From RHKX01 sp041393495 (GTDB taxonomy: Bacteria > Actinomycetota > Thermoleophilia > Solirubrobacterales > 70-9): a stretch of 64,000 nucleotides of DNA. A program made the position numbers and the translations under genes. Under the pieces are notes generated by a model. That model was not told where the DNA came from. It ran no database searches and saw only the letters and a list, made by a program, of their open reading frames with translations. The stretch covers positions 62,001 through 126,000 of the forward strand of contig JAWKKA010000002.1 of the NCBI GenBank assembly GCA_041393495.1, read 5' to 3'. Positions within the stretch are counted from its first letter, which is position 1; each line of letters opens with the position of its first letter. Of the stretch, positions 53,582-62,635 are shown in pieces.

Positions 53582-54192
53582 GCGCCGAGGTCAAGGCCGC
53601 GGACGTCAAGGCGCTGCGGGAGCGGACCGGCGCCGCGATGATGGACTGCAAATCGGCCCTGGCCGAGGCCGGCGGCGACATGGACAGGGCGATCGAGCTG
53701 CTGCGCGTCAAGGGGCAGGCGTCGGCCGCCAAGCGCAGCGGCCGGAGCACGAGCGAGGGCGTCATCGCCTCCTACGTGCACGCGACCGGCAGGATCGGCG
53801 TCCTCGTCGAGGTCCAGTGCGAGACCGACTTCGTCGCCCGCAACGACGACTTCCGGGCGTTCGCTCGCGAGATCGCCCTGCACGTCGCCGCAGCGGCCCC
53901 CCGCTACGTCGCGGCCGTCGACGTGCCGGCCGCCGAGGAGGCGGCCGAGCGCGCCGTGTTCGAGCAGAAGGCGGCCGAGGACGGCAAGCCCGAGAACGTC
54001 CGTGAGCGGATCGTCGAGGGCCAGCTCGCCAAGTGGCGCAAGGAGGTGGCGCTGCTCGAGCAGCAGCACGTGAACGCCGACAAGCACGAGGGCAAGACGA
54101 TCGAGCAGCTCCGCGAGGAGGCCTCGGCGAAGACCGGAGAGAACATCCGGATCGCCCGGTTCGCGCGCTTCGAGGTCGGGGCGGAGGGCTAG
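53578..54192 (+). CDS. tsf: Elongation factor Ts
   Basis: Nucleotide exchange factor for EF-Tu. 204 residues, the short form. The UBA-like N-terminal LRERTGAAMMDCKSALAEAG, VLVEVQCETDFVARND in the core, and GKTIEQLREEASAKTGENI at the C-terminus. GTG start overlapping rpsB. Confidence 0.96.
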   Translation: MSAEVKAADVKALRERTGAAMMDCKSALAEAGGDMDRAIELLRVKGQASAAKRSGRSTSEGVIASYVHATGRIGVLVEVQCETDFVARNDDFRAFAREIALHVAAAAPRYVAAVDVPAAEEAAERAVFEQKAAEDGKPENVRERIVEGQLAKWRKEVALLEQQHVNADKHEGKTIEQLREEASAKTGENIRIARFARFEVGAEG

Positions 54193-54214
54193 CCGCAACC
54201 TGCGGCCGCAAGCG

Positions 54215-54970
54215 ATGGGCGACGGGGAGCGCAACGGCCGCGTCTTCGACCGGATCATGTTGAAGCTGTCGGGCGAGGCCCTGATGGGCGAGCTCGACTA
54301 CGGGACCGACCCGGAGCGGGTCGCGCGGATCGCCGAGCAGGTGACGCACGTCCGCGCCGGCGGCGTCGAGATCGCGATCGTCGTCGGGGCCGGGAACATC
54401 TTCCGGGGCCTGCAGGGGGCCGCCGCCGGGATGGACCGGGCGACCGCCGACTACATGGGGATGCTCGCCACGGTCCTCAACGCGCTGACGCTGCAGGATG
54501 CGCTCGAAAAGCAGGGCACCGACACGCGGGTGCTCTCGGCGATCGAGGTCAGCGAGGTCGCCGAGCCCTATATCCGCCGGCGGGCGATGCGGCACCTCGA
54601 AAAGGGCAGGGTCGTGATCTTCGCGGCCGGGACCGGCAACCCGTTCTTCACCACCGACACGGCGGCGTCGCTGCGGGCGCTCGAGATCCATGCCGAGGCG
54701 ATCCTGATGGCCAAGCACGGGGTCGAGGGCGTCTACGACGCCGACCCCGCGGAGGTGCCGGATGCCCGCTTCCTGCCGGCGATCACCCATCGCGAGGCGA
54801 TCGAGCGCAGCCTCAAGGTGATGGACTCCACCGCCCTGTCGCTGTGCATGGACAACGACCTCCCGATCCACGTCTTCAACATGGCGGACGAGTCGAACAT
54901 AGATAGGATCGTCCGCGGAGAGCGGGTCGGCACCGTCGTCTCTTCGAACCGAGAGGAGCATGCGCCTTGA
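54215..54970 (+). CDS. pyrH: UMP kinase
   Basis: UMP to UDP, amino-acid-kinase fold. 251 residues. MLKLSGEALMGE near 16, VVGAGNIFRG near 58, RRRAMRHLEKGRVVIFAAGTGNPFFTTDTAA near 125-150, and KHGVEGVYDADP near 170. The ATG was taken after a 22-nt gap from tsf; the stop overlaps the frr TTG. Confidence 0.96.
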   Translation: MGDGERNGRVFDRIMLKLSGEALMGELDYGTDPERVARIAEQVTHVRAGGVEIAIVVGAGNIFRGLQGAAAGMDRATADYMGMLATVLNALTLQDALEKQGTDTRVLSAIEVSEVAEPYIRRRAMRHLEKGRVVIFAAGTGNPFFTTDTAASLRALEIHAEAILMAKHGVEGVYDADPAEVPDARFLPAITHREAIERSLKVMDSTALSLCMDNDLPIHVFNMADESNIDRIVRGERVGTVVSSNREEHAP

Positions 54971-55533
54971 ACGAGCTGACCGACGAGCTGCTGGCCGACG
55001 CCGCGGAGCGGATGACGAAGTCGGTGGAGTCGACCCGCGGCGAGCTCGCGACGGTGCGGACCGGCCGCGCCTCGCCGCACCTGCTCGATCGGATCGTCGT
55101 CGACTACTACGGGACCGAGACGCCGCTCAACCAGCTCTCCAACGTCGCCGCCGCCGACGCGCGGCTGCTGACGATCACCCCCTACGACAAGAGCGCCCTG
55201 GGCGCGATCGAGAAGGCCATCAACGAGTCCGACGTCGGCCTCAACCCGAACAACGACGGCAGCGTGATCCGCCTGCAGATTCCGGAGATGACCGAGGAGC
55301 GGCGCCGCGAGATGGTCAAGGTCGTCCACGGTGTCGCCGAGGAGGGGCGGGTCGCGATCCGCAACGTCCGCCGCGACGTGATGGGTGACATGCGCGAGAT
55401 GAAGAAGGACGGCGACGTCGGCGAGGACGAGGAGCACCGCGCCGAGGTCGAGCTGCAGAAGCTGACCGACAAGGCCGTCGGCGAGATCGACTCGCTCGTC
55501 AAGGGCAAGGAAGAGGAGATCCTGACCGTCTGA
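54967..55533 (+). CDS. frr: Ribosome recycling factor
   Basis: Splits post-termination ribosomes with EF-G. 188 residues, standard length. RMTKSVESTRGELATVRTGRASPHLLDRI near 16-44, LLTITPYDKSALGAIEKAI near 75, RLQIPEMTEERRREMVKVV near 105. The start is TTG overlapping the pyrH stop (TTGA); GAGAGGAG 8 nt upstream is the ribosome site. The uppS ATG is 1 nt after its stop. Confidence 0.95.
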   Translation: MNELTDELLADAAERMTKSVESTRGELATVRTGRASPHLLDRIVVDYYGTETPLNQLSNVAAADARLLTITPYDKSALGAIEKAINESDVGLNPNNDGSVIRLQIPEMTEERRREMVKVVHGVAEEGRVAIRNVRRDVMGDMREMKKDGDVGEDEEHRAEVELQKLTDKAVGEIDSLVKGKEEEILTV

Positions 55534-55534
55534 G

Positions 55535-56233
55535 ATGGTCGCTCCGGAGCCTTCCGGCGCCGCCGGCGCGACAGCCACGTGCGTCGCGATCATCATGGAT
55601 GGCAATGGCCGCTGGGCGACCGACCGGGGGCTCCCGGTGCTGGAGGGGCACCGGCGCGGGGCCGAGACGATGAAGCAGACGGTCAAGGACGCGGTCGCGC
55701 TCGGAATCCGCGAGCTCACCGTCTACGCGTTCTCGACCGAGAACTGGTCGCGGCCCGAGGGCGAGGTTGCAGGGTTGATGGAGATGTTCGCCGAGCTGAT
55801 CGTCTCGGAGACGCCCGAGCTCGACGAGGAGGGGGTGCGGATGCGCTTCGTCGGCAGCCGCCGCGGCGTCTCGCCGGGGCTGCTCGGGCAGATGGACTGG
55901 GCGGAGGCCGAGACCGCGAGCAACACGCGGCTGACGTTGTTCGTCGCCTTCAACTACGGCGGCCGGGCCGAGATCCTCGACGCCGCCGAGCGCTACGTGG
56001 GCGGGGGGGAGGAGGCGTTCGCCGGGCTCCTCTACGCGCCGGAGATGACCGACCCCGAGCTGGTGATCAGGACGAGCGGCGAGCAGCGGCTCTCCAACTT
56101 CCTGCTCTGGCAGAGCGCCTACTCCGAGCTCCACTTCAGCGACTGCCTGTGGCCGGACTTCGACCGGGCCGAGCTCGAGGCGGCGCTGTCGGCCTACGCA
56201 TCGCGCAAGCGCCGCTTCGGCGCCCGCGAATGA
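55535..56233 (+). CDS. uppS: Isoprenyl diphosphate synthase (undecaprenyl-PP synthase family)
   Basis: Cis-prenyltransferase producing the lipid carrier for peptidoglycan. 232 residues. Catalytic Asp in IIMDGNGRWATDRGLPVLEGHRRG near 18, FSTENWSRPEGEV near 67, NYGGRAEILDAAER near 142, and the C-terminal RTSGEQRLSNFLLWQSAYSE near 182. Product chain length cannot be deduced. Confidence 0.94.
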   Translation: MVAPEPSGAAGATATCVAIIMDGNGRWATDRGLPVLEGHRRGAETMKQTVKDAVALGIRELTVYAFSTENWSRPEGEVAGLMEMFAELIVSETPELDEEGVRMRFVGSRRGVSPGLLGQMDWAEAETASNTRLTLFVAFNYGGRAEILDAAERYVGGGEEAFAGLLYAPEMTDPELVIRTSGEQRLSNFLLWQSAYSELHFSDCLWPDFDRAELEAALSAYASRKRRFGARE

Positions 56234-56272
56234 ACGCCCGGAAGTCAGCCCGGCGCGGGTAGGCTCGCGGAG

Positions 56273-57250
56273 ATGGACTTCCCCCCACGACCCGGATCGG
56301 CGCGGCCGCGGCGGGAAGCGGCGCCGGAGCGCTCCGCCTTCGCGCTCGAGCCCGAGGAGGCGCCGGCCGAGGCGGCGTCGTCGGAGCCGGAGCCCCCCGA
56401 GCCCCGAGCGCCGGCGCGCCGGCGCAGGCCCGGCGGGGGCCGGAGCCGCAGCCGTCGCTCGGAGACGCTCGCCCGGGTGCTGTGGGCGATCCCCTGGATC
56501 GTCTTCGCGGTCGTGATCGTCGTCGCCGGCGGGCCGGTCTTCGCGGTGGCGGTGGTCGGCATCGCCTGGAGCGTGCAGATCGAGTTCTTCCGGATGACGG
56601 CGCGGGCGCGCCCCTTCGAGGCCGCCGCATTCGTCGGCACCGCCGGGATGGTCGCCGCCGCCTTCTTCGGCTCGTCCTTTCAGGTCCTGCTCGCGCTCGT
56701 CGCCGCCATGCCGGTGATGCTGGTCTTCGCATTGCTGCGGTCGACGCTCGCCAACATCACCTGGTCGATGGCGGTCACCGTCCTGGCGCTCGTCTGGATC
56801 GGGCTGCCGTTCGCGCACGCCGTCCTGCTCCGCGAGCTGCCCCTGCACGGCGGGGCCCTGCTCGTCGATGTCCTCGTCGCGACCTTCTTCACCGACACGT
56901 TCGCCTACCTCGGCGGCAGGCTCTTCGGTCAGCGTCCGCTCGCCCCGCGGGTGTCGCCGAACAAGACGATCGAGGGCCTGCTGATCGGCATCGTCGGAGG
57001 CGTCCTCGGCTTCTGGCTCGCCGGGCTCTACCAGGACTGGCTGAGCGGGCCGCAGGCGCTGCTGTTCGGCCTCTGCATCGCCCTGCTCGCGCCGCTCGGC
57101 GACCTCTTCGAGTCGGCGATCAAGCGCGACCTCGACGTCAAGGACACGGGCCGGATGCTCGGCCCCCACGGCGGGCTCCTCGACCGTCTCGATGCGGTCC
57201 TGTTCACGATCGTCGCCGGCTACTACCTGGCGCTCGCGATCGTGTACTGA
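56273..57250 (+). CDS. cdsA: Phosphatidate cytidylyltransferase
   Basis: Makes CDP-diacylglycerol from phosphatidate and CTP. 325 residues: a disordered Pro/Glu/Arg-rich N-terminus (about 1-65), about eight membrane spans, and the C-terminal signature KRDLDVKDTGRMLGPHGGLLDRLD near 283-306. The tail is longer than in most CdsA proteins. Separated from uppS by 39 bp. Confidence 0.93.
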   Translation: MDFPPRPGSARPRREAAPERSAFALEPEEAPAEAASSEPEPPEPRAPARRRRPGGGRSRSRRSETLARVLWAIPWIVFAVVIVVAGGPVFAVAVVGIAWSVQIEFFRMTARARPFEAAAFVGTAGMVAAAFFGSSFQVLLALVAAMPVMLVFALLRSTLANITWSMAVTVLALVWIGLPFAHAVLLRELPLHGGALLVDVLVATFFTDTFAYLGGRLFGQRPLAPRVSPNKTIEGLLIGIVGGVLGFWLAGLYQDWLSGPQALLFGLCIALLAPLGDLFESAIKRDLDVKDTGRMLGPHGGLLDRLDAVLFTIVAGYYLALAIVY

Positions 57251-57330
57251 AAGACAGCGCCGGGCGGGGCTCGGCGCGCCCGCTCGACCCCGCTCGACCG
57301 CGGCTGTCGAAGCGGGCTCGACGCCCTCCG

Positions 57331-57336
57331 TAGACT
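57331..57336 (+). promoter_or_regulatory. -10 hexamer TAGACT of the TPR-dtd unit (leaderless type)
   Basis: TAGACT ends 7 nt before the GTG at 57344; no Shine-Dalgarno. Confidence 0.55.
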
Positions 57337-57343
57337 CGGACGC

Positions 57344-57709
57344 GTGGCCGGGGCCGACGACACCTACACCCTCTACACGCGCGGGCTCGAGCTGCTCGAG
57401 AACGGCGACTACGCCGCGGCGACGATCCCGCTCGGCAAGGTCGCCTCGCGGGAGCCGGGGAAGTCGTCGGTCCGCGAGGCGAACGGCCGGGCCCTGTTCC
57501 GCTCGCGCCGGTTCGCGGAGGCGGCCACCGAGTTCGAGGCCGTCGTCGAGCGGTACCCGACCAACGACTTCGCCCACTTCTGCCTCGGCCGCGCCCTCGA
57601 CCTCAGCGGTCGCCCCGAGGATGCCCAGCGGCACCTCGCGATCGCCGCGAACCTGCGTCCCGACCGCGAGGACTACCGGATCTACCGGCAGCGGCTGCGC
57701 ACCCCCTGA
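57344..57709 (+). CDS. Small tetratricopeptide-repeat protein
   Basis: 121 residues, composed almost entirely of TPR-like helices: YTLYTRGLELLENGDYAAATIPLGKV, ANGRALFRSRRFAEAATEFEAV and AHFCLGRALDLSGRPEDAQRHLAIAANLRPD show the W/L-G-Y-A-P spacing of three repeats. Cytoplasmic; probably a scaffold with unknown partner. The GTG start is fixed by the -10 box. dtd begins 6 nt after the stop, so the two are cotranscribed. Confidence 0.8.
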   Translation: MAGADDTYTLYTRGLELLENGDYAAATIPLGKVASREPGKSSVREANGRALFRSRRFAEAATEFEAVVERYPTNDFAHFCLGRALDLSGRPEDAQRHLAIAANLRPDREDYRIYRQRLRTP

Positions 57710-57715
57710 GGCGAC

Positions 57716-58132
57716 GTGCGGGCGCTCGTCCAGCGGGTCTCCTCGGCCTCGGTGCGGGTCGACGGCGAGACGGTGGGCGCGATCGGCCCGGGGATGGTGG
57801 TCCTGCTCGGCGTCGCTCGCGGCGACACCGAAGCGGACGCCGACCGGCTCGCCCGCAAGCTCGCGGCGCTGCGGATCTTCGACGATGCCGAAGGCCGAAT
57901 GGCGGATCCGGTCGGCGATCGCGGGATCCTCTGCGTGAGCCAGTTCACGCTCTACGGCGATGTCCGCAAGGGCAACCGGCCGAGCTTCACCGGCGCGGCC
58001 GCGCCCGCCGACGCGGAGCCGCTCTACGAGCGGGTCTGCGAGCTGCTCGGCGCGCAGCGCGGCATCTTCGGGGCCGCGATGGAGGTCGAGCTGACCGGCG
58101 ACGGGCCGGTGACCCTGCTGGTCGAGACCTGA
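57716..58132 (+). CDS. dtd: D-aminoacyl-tRNA deacylase
   Basis: Hydrolyses D-amino acids from mischarged tRNA. 138 residues. The N-terminus MRALVQRVSSASVRVDGETVG; cross-subunit VSQFTLYGDVRKGNRPSF near 79; and C-terminal FGAAMEVELTGDGPVTLLVET. The usual GxP motif of DTD appears as NRPSFTGAA here. GTG start. Confidence 0.94.
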   Translation: MRALVQRVSSASVRVDGETVGAIGPGMVVLLGVARGDTEADADRLARKLAALRIFDDAEGRMADPVGDRGILCVSQFTLYGDVRKGNRPSFTGAAAPADAEPLYERVCELLGAQRGIFGAAMEVELTGDGPVTLLVET

Positions 58133-58174
58133 GCCCGCCCGGGCGCGAATCGGCCCCGATGGCCCCCGATGGCC

Positions 58175-58202
58175 TTGATCGGGAAAGGCCGGCGGCTATA
58201 CT
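58175..58202 (+). promoter_or_regulatory. Promoter of the rimP-nusA-infB operon
   Basis: TTGATC (58175-58180), a 16-nt spacer and TATACT (58197-58202). The start point is near 58209, so the leader is about 110 nt and contains an intrinsic terminator. Confidence 0.7.
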
Positions 58203-58241
58203 CGACGCACACCTTTCATCCGCATACGAATCCGTTGCGAG

Positions 58242-58268
58242 AGGTGGGCCTGCGGCCCGCCTTTTTTT
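58242..58268 (+). terminator. Intrinsic terminator (attenuator) in the rimP leader
   Basis: GGTGGGCC (58243-58250), loop TGC, GGCCCGCC (58254-58261), an 8-bp stem with one G.U pair, then seven T residues. It lies between the operon promoter and the rimP start, so some or most transcripts should end after about 60 nt. Confidence 0.85.
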
Positions 58269-58320
58269 CGGCCTCGATCGGAGCGGGGTGGAGCCGAACC
58301 GAGGAGGCCAGACCAACAGC

Positions 58321-58755
58321 ATGAACGCGAGCGAGAGCGAGATCACCGAGCGGATCGCCGAGCTCGATCCACGGATCGAGCTGATCGCCGTCGAGCGGCC
58401 GGCGCACGATTCCCTGCGCCTGTTCATCGACCACCCGGACGGGGTCGGGATCGACCTCTGCGAGCGGGTCACGATGCAGGTCCGCGACCTGCTCGCCGAT
58501 TACGCGCTCGAGGTCTCCTCGCCGGGGCTCGACCGTCCCCTGGTCAGGCCCGAGCACTTCGCCCGCTTCGTCGGATGCCTGGTCCGGATCAGGACCGGAC
58601 GGCCGCTCGACGGGCGCCGGAACTTCACCGGACGCCTGACCGCCGCCGATGCGGTGGCGGTCCGCATCGAGTCCGAGGGGGAGGCGATCGAGATCCCGTT
58701 CGGTCTGATCAACCGCTCGAACCTAGTCCCAGAGCCCTCGGAGGTGCCGTTGTGA
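58321..58755 (+). CDS. rimP: Ribosome maturation factor RimP
   Basis: 30S assembly factor. 144 residues. LRLFIDHPDGVGIDLCERVTMQVRDLL near 36-62 and LEVSSPGLDRPLVRPEHFARFVG near 72-94 are the family signature; the C-terminal SH3-like domain ends with IPFGLINRSNLVPE. ATG 58321 is chosen because starts further upstream would run through the leader terminator. The stop overlaps the nusA GTG. Confidence 0.93.
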   Translation: MNASESEITERIAELDPRIELIAVERPAHDSLRLFIDHPDGVGIDLCERVTMQVRDLLADYALEVSSPGLDRPLVRPEHFARFVGCLVRIRTGRPLDGRRNFTGRLTAADAVAVRIESEGEAIEIPFGLINRSNLVPEPSEVPL

Positions 58756-60377
58756 GCCGCGAGATCGTCGAAGCGATCAAGGTCCTCGAGCAGGAGAAGG
58801 GCCTCGATTCCGAGACGCTGATGACGGCGCTCGAGGATGCCCTGCTGTCCGCCTACAAGAAGCAGCCCGGCGCCGCCCGGTACGCCCGCGTCGATCTCGA
58901 CCACGAGACCGGCGACTTCCGCGTCTTCGAGCTGATCCTGCCCGCCGAGCTCGAGGAGAAGCTGCTCGCCGAGGCGGCCGAGAGCCAGGAGCCGGAGATC
59001 GATCCGGCGACCGGCCAGCTTCGCGAGCCCGAGGAGCCGGAGTTGGACCCGGAGCTGCTCGCCCCCTACGAGGACCAGATCGAGTCGCACGACGTCACGC
59101 CCGACGACTTCGGGCGGATCGCCGCCCAGACCGCCAAGCAGGTGATGCTGCAGCGGATCCGCGAGGCCGAGCGGATGATGATGTACGAGGAGTTTCAGGA
59201 TCGCGTCGGCGAGCTGATCACCGGGATCATCCAGCAGTCCGACAACCGCTACACGCTGGTCCAGCTCCGCGAGCGCGTCGAGGCGCTGCTGCCGCGCTCC
59301 GAGCAGATCTACAGCGAGCGCTACGACCACGGGATGCGGATCAAGGCGGTGATCACCGAGGTCAACGCCGAGGGCAAGGGCCCCAGCGTCGTCGTCTCGC
59401 GCAAGGACCCGGAGCTGATCAAGAAGCTGTTCGCCCTCGAGGTCCCGGAGATCGCCGATGAGCTCGTCGAGGTCGTCGGCGTCGCCCGCGAGCCGGGCTT
59501 CCGCTCGAAGATCGCGGTCGTCTCCCACGCCGACGGAGTCGATCCGGTCGGCGCCTGCGTCGGGCCGCGCGGTTCGCGCGTCCGCATGGTCGTCTCCGAG
59601 CTCCGCGGCGAGAAGATCGACATCATCCCCTACAACGACGAGCCCGCCCGGTTCGTCGCCAAGGCGCTCTCGCCGGCCCGCGTCCGCGAGGTCCTCGTCG
59701 ACGACGAGGAGCGGCAGGCCACCGTGATCGTGCCCGACGACCAGCTCTCGCTGGCGATCGGCCGCGAGGGCCAGAACGCGCGCCTCGCGGCGAAGCTGAC
59801 CGGATGGCGCGTCGACATCGTCGGCGAGAGCGAGTTCGCCGAGCAGGCCGAGGACGAGCGCTACGAGGACGAAGAGGAGCAGTTCGACGGGCGCTGCATG
59901 GCCGTGCTCTCGGCCGGCCGCCGCTGCCCGAACGCGGCGCTCCCCGGCTCGCGTTACTGCGGCCTGCCCACCCACCAGGCGCTCGCCCGCTTCGCCACCA
60001 ACCAGGTCACGGTGCTGTCGTCGCTGAGCGATGACGAGGTCGCGGTGCTCGCCCGGACCGACGCGGCGGACGGCGACGTCACTCCGATCGTCGCCCGGGC
60101 CGAGGAGGCGTTCGCCGCCGCGGCGGGCGCCGAGGACGATTCCGGGCCGCAGGCGGGGCCGGCCGTCGAGGAGGTCGTCGACGAGGCGATCGCCGAGGTC
60201 GCGCTCGAGGATGCGGTCGCCGAGGTCGCCGCGGAGGAGGGCCCCGCGGGCGCCACCGATGAGGCTGCGATCGAGGTCGCGGCCGAGGAAGGCGTCGTGG
60301 AGGCCGAGGAGGCCGTCGAGGAAGCGGAGGAAGCCGCCGAGCTCGCCGGGGAGCAGACGGAAGGGACGGAGGCCTAG
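58752..60377 (+). CDS. nusA: Transcription factor NusA with C-terminal Cys-rich module
   Basis: 541 residues. N-terminal RNAP-binding domain (about 1-150, starting SREIVEAIKVLEQEKGLD, with an acidic insertion at about 78-115), S1 domain (about 150-225), and KH1/KH2 (about 230-370; VDPVGACVGPRGSRVRMV, LSLAIGREGQNARLAAKLTG). After KH2 a C-x9-C-x10-C-x4-H array (Cys382, Cys392, Cys403, His408) suggests a small zinc-binding unit, unusual for NusA, followed by a 130-residue acidic Ala/Glu tail. GTG overlaps the rimP stop. infB begins 9 nt downstream; the usual ylxR between them is absent. Confidence 0.93.
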   Translation: MSREIVEAIKVLEQEKGLDSETLMTALEDALLSAYKKQPGAARYARVDLDHETGDFRVFELILPAELEEKLLAEAAESQEPEIDPATGQLREPEEPELDPELLAPYEDQIESHDVTPDDFGRIAAQTAKQVMLQRIREAERMMMYEEFQDRVGELITGIIQQSDNRYTLVQLRERVEALLPRSEQIYSERYDHGMRIKAVITEVNAEGKGPSVVVSRKDPELIKKLFALEVPEIADELVEVVGVAREPGFRSKIAVVSHADGVDPVGACVGPRGSRVRMVVSELRGEKIDIIPYNDEPARFVAKALSPARVREVLVDDEERQATVIVPDDQLSLAIGREGQNARLAAKLTGWRVDIVGESEFAEQAEDERYEDEEEQFDGRCMAVLSAGRRCPNAALPGSRYCGLPTHQALARFATNQVTVLSSLSDDEVAVLARTDAADGDVTPIVARAEEAFAAAAGAEDDSGPQAGPAVEEVVDEAIAEVALEDAVAEVAAEEGPAGATDEAAIEVAAEEGVVEAEEAVEEAEEAAELAGEQTEGTEA

Positions 60378-60386
60378 CGGGCGCAG

Positions 60387-62581
60387 ATGGCGAAGCAGCG
60401 CGTCCACGAGATCGCGAAGGCGCTCGGGCTCGAGAGCTCGCGGGTGATCGACGCCCTGAAGGCGGCGAACGTCGAGGTCAAGACCGCGTCCTCGAGCGTC
60501 GATCAGGCGACCGCGCTGAAGGCGCTGGCGGCGGCCGGCGCCCTGCCGCGCAAGAAGCCCGTCCAGGCTGACGCCAAGGGGGCCGCAGCGAGGCCGGGAG
60601 CGCCCCGCAAGGCGCCGGCCCAACCCACCAAGCGGCAGGCGGCTGCTGGCGGCGGCGACGGCGCCGGCAAGAAGCGCCGTCGCGTCGTCATCGACTCCCA
60701 GGCCGCCCGGCGCGAGCACATCGCCCCCGGACCCCCGCAGCGGCCACCGCGCCGCCGGGGCCGTCGCCGGCGCCCCGCCTTCGACGAGTCCCCCGAGCTG
60801 AAGACGCCGAGCACCGAGGAGCCGGAGGCGCTCAAGGTCAACTCCGGGGCGACCGTTCGCGAGGTGTCGGAGACGTTCGGCGTCAGCAGCGCCGAGGTCA
60901 TCAAGAAGCTGATGCAGCAGGGCGAGATGGCGACGCTGACGCAGACCCTCACCGACGAGACGGTGCTCGTCCTCGCCGAGGAGCTCGACCGGAAGGTCGA
61001 GATCGTCCACGCCGGCGAGGAGGTCGAGCGCGCACCGGCCTTCGAGGACGAGGAGGCGGACCTCGTCCTGCGCCCGCCGGTCGTGACCGTGATGGGTCAC
61101 GTCGACCACGGCAAGACGTCGCTGCTCGACGCGATCCGCACCACCGAGGTCGCCGCCGGGGAGGCGGGTGGAATCACCCAGCACATCGGCGCCTACCAGG
61201 TCCACCAGGACGGGCGAACGATCACCTTCCTCGACACGCCGGGCCACCAGGCGTTCACGGCGATGCGCGCCCGTGGCGCCAAGGTGACCGACGTCGCGAT
61301 CGTTGTCGTCGCGGCCGACGACGGCGTCATGCCGCAGACGGTCGAGGCGATCGACCACGCGAAGGCCGCCGAGGTGCCGGTGATGATCGCCGTCAACAAG
61401 ATCGACAAGCCCGGCGCGACCCCGGACAAGGTCCGCGGGAGCTCGCCAACCTCGGGCTGACGCCCGAGGATTGGGGCGGCGAGACCGTCTACTGCGACGT
61501 CTCGGCCAAGACCCACGAGGGCCTTCAGAACCTGCTCCAGATGATCCTGCTCGTGACCGAGCTCGAGGACCTGAAGGCGAACCCGGAGGCGGAGGCCTCG
61601 GGGACGGTGATCGAGTCGCACCTCGATCCGGGTCGCGGCGCGGTCGTGACGATCCTCGTCCAGCGCGGGACGCTCCGCGTCGGCGACTCGATCGTCGCCG
61701 GCTCCCAGTGGGGGCGGGTGCGCGCGATGCACGACTTCACCGGCAACCGGATCAGCGAGGCCCGGCCCGGCGATCCGGTCGAGGTGCTCGGGTTCGACGG
61801 CGTCGGCGAGGCCGGCGAGCGCGCCCGCGTCGTCGAGAACGACCGCCGCGCCCGCCAGCTCGCCGGCGAGCGCGCGATCCGCCTCAAGACCGAGGCGCAG
61901 GCCCGGCGCCAGGCCCGGCGGATCACCCTCGAGGACGTCTTCTCGAAGGCCCGCCAGGGCGAGATCAAGCAGATCAACCTGCTGCTGAAGGCCGACGTCG
62001 CGGGCTCGCTCGAAGCGCTCCAGGACGAGATCGCGAAGCTGCCGCAGGACGAGGTCGCGGTCGACGTCGTCCACGCCGCCGCCGGGGGGATCAACGAGTC
62101 CGACGTGATGCTCGCCGCCGCTTCCGACGCGATCGTCATCGGCTTCAACGTGCGCCCGCTCGCCGACGCCAAGCGCGCCGCCGACCGCGAGGGTGTCGAG
62201 ATCCGCACCTACTCGGTGATCTACAAGGTCACCGAGGAGCTCCGGGCCGCGATGGAGGGGATGCTCGAGCCCGAGCAGGTCGAGCGCTCGCTCGGCGAGG
62301 CCGAGGTGCTGGAGCTGTTCAAGGCCTCGAAGATCGGCACGATCGCCGGATCGCGGGTCACCGCCGGCCGGATCGCCCGTGACGCCCAGGCCCGCCTGGT
62401 CCGCGACGGGACCGTCGTCTGGACCGGCCGGATCGGCTCGCTGCGGCGCTTCAAGGACGACGTCCGCGAGGTCGAGGAGGGCCAGGAGTGCGGCATCACC
62501 CTGGCGGGATTCCAGGACGTCAAGGTCGGTGACGTGCTCGAGGCGTTCGAGACCACCGAGGTGGAGAAGACGCTCGGGTAG
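60387..62581 (+). CDS. infB: Translation initiation factor IF-2, frameshifted in this sequence
   Basis: GTPase that places fMet-tRNA on the ribosome. The first frame runs from ATG 60387 (VHEIAKALGLESSRVIDALK; G-domain GHVDHGKTSLLDAIR, DTPGHQAF, NKIDKPG) and breaks at about 61437 with an early stop at 61458-61460. The protein continues in the next frame (ELANLGLTPEDWGGETVYCD ...) through domains II-IV to 62581. The 2,195-nt span is one base short of 732 codons; one base missing in the GGG at 61437-61439 explains it. IF-2 is essential, so a sequence error is by far the likeliest cause. Confidence 0.9.
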
Positions 62582-62621
62582 CGCCGGCCGTGGAGCGTCA
62601 GGCCCGATCCGGCGTGCCGGC

Positions 62622-62627
62622 TATAGT
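62622..62627 (+). promoter_or_regulatory. -10 hexamer TATAGT of rbfA (leaderless type)
   Basis: TATAGT ends 8 nt before the rbfA ATG; no Shine-Dalgarno. It gives rbfA-nrnA a promoter separate from the infB operon. Confidence 0.55.
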
Positions 62628-62635
62628 CGCCAGCG

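Noticed and set aside
58159..58320. Upstream in-frame start for rimP at 58159
   Set aside because: It would extend the protein through the promoter and terminator hairpin and adds residues not seen in RimP.
61430..61462. Programmed ribosomal frameshift in infB
   Set aside because: No slippery heptamer or downstream stimulator is evident, and leuD shows a similar single-base loss in a G run, so sequence error is simpler.
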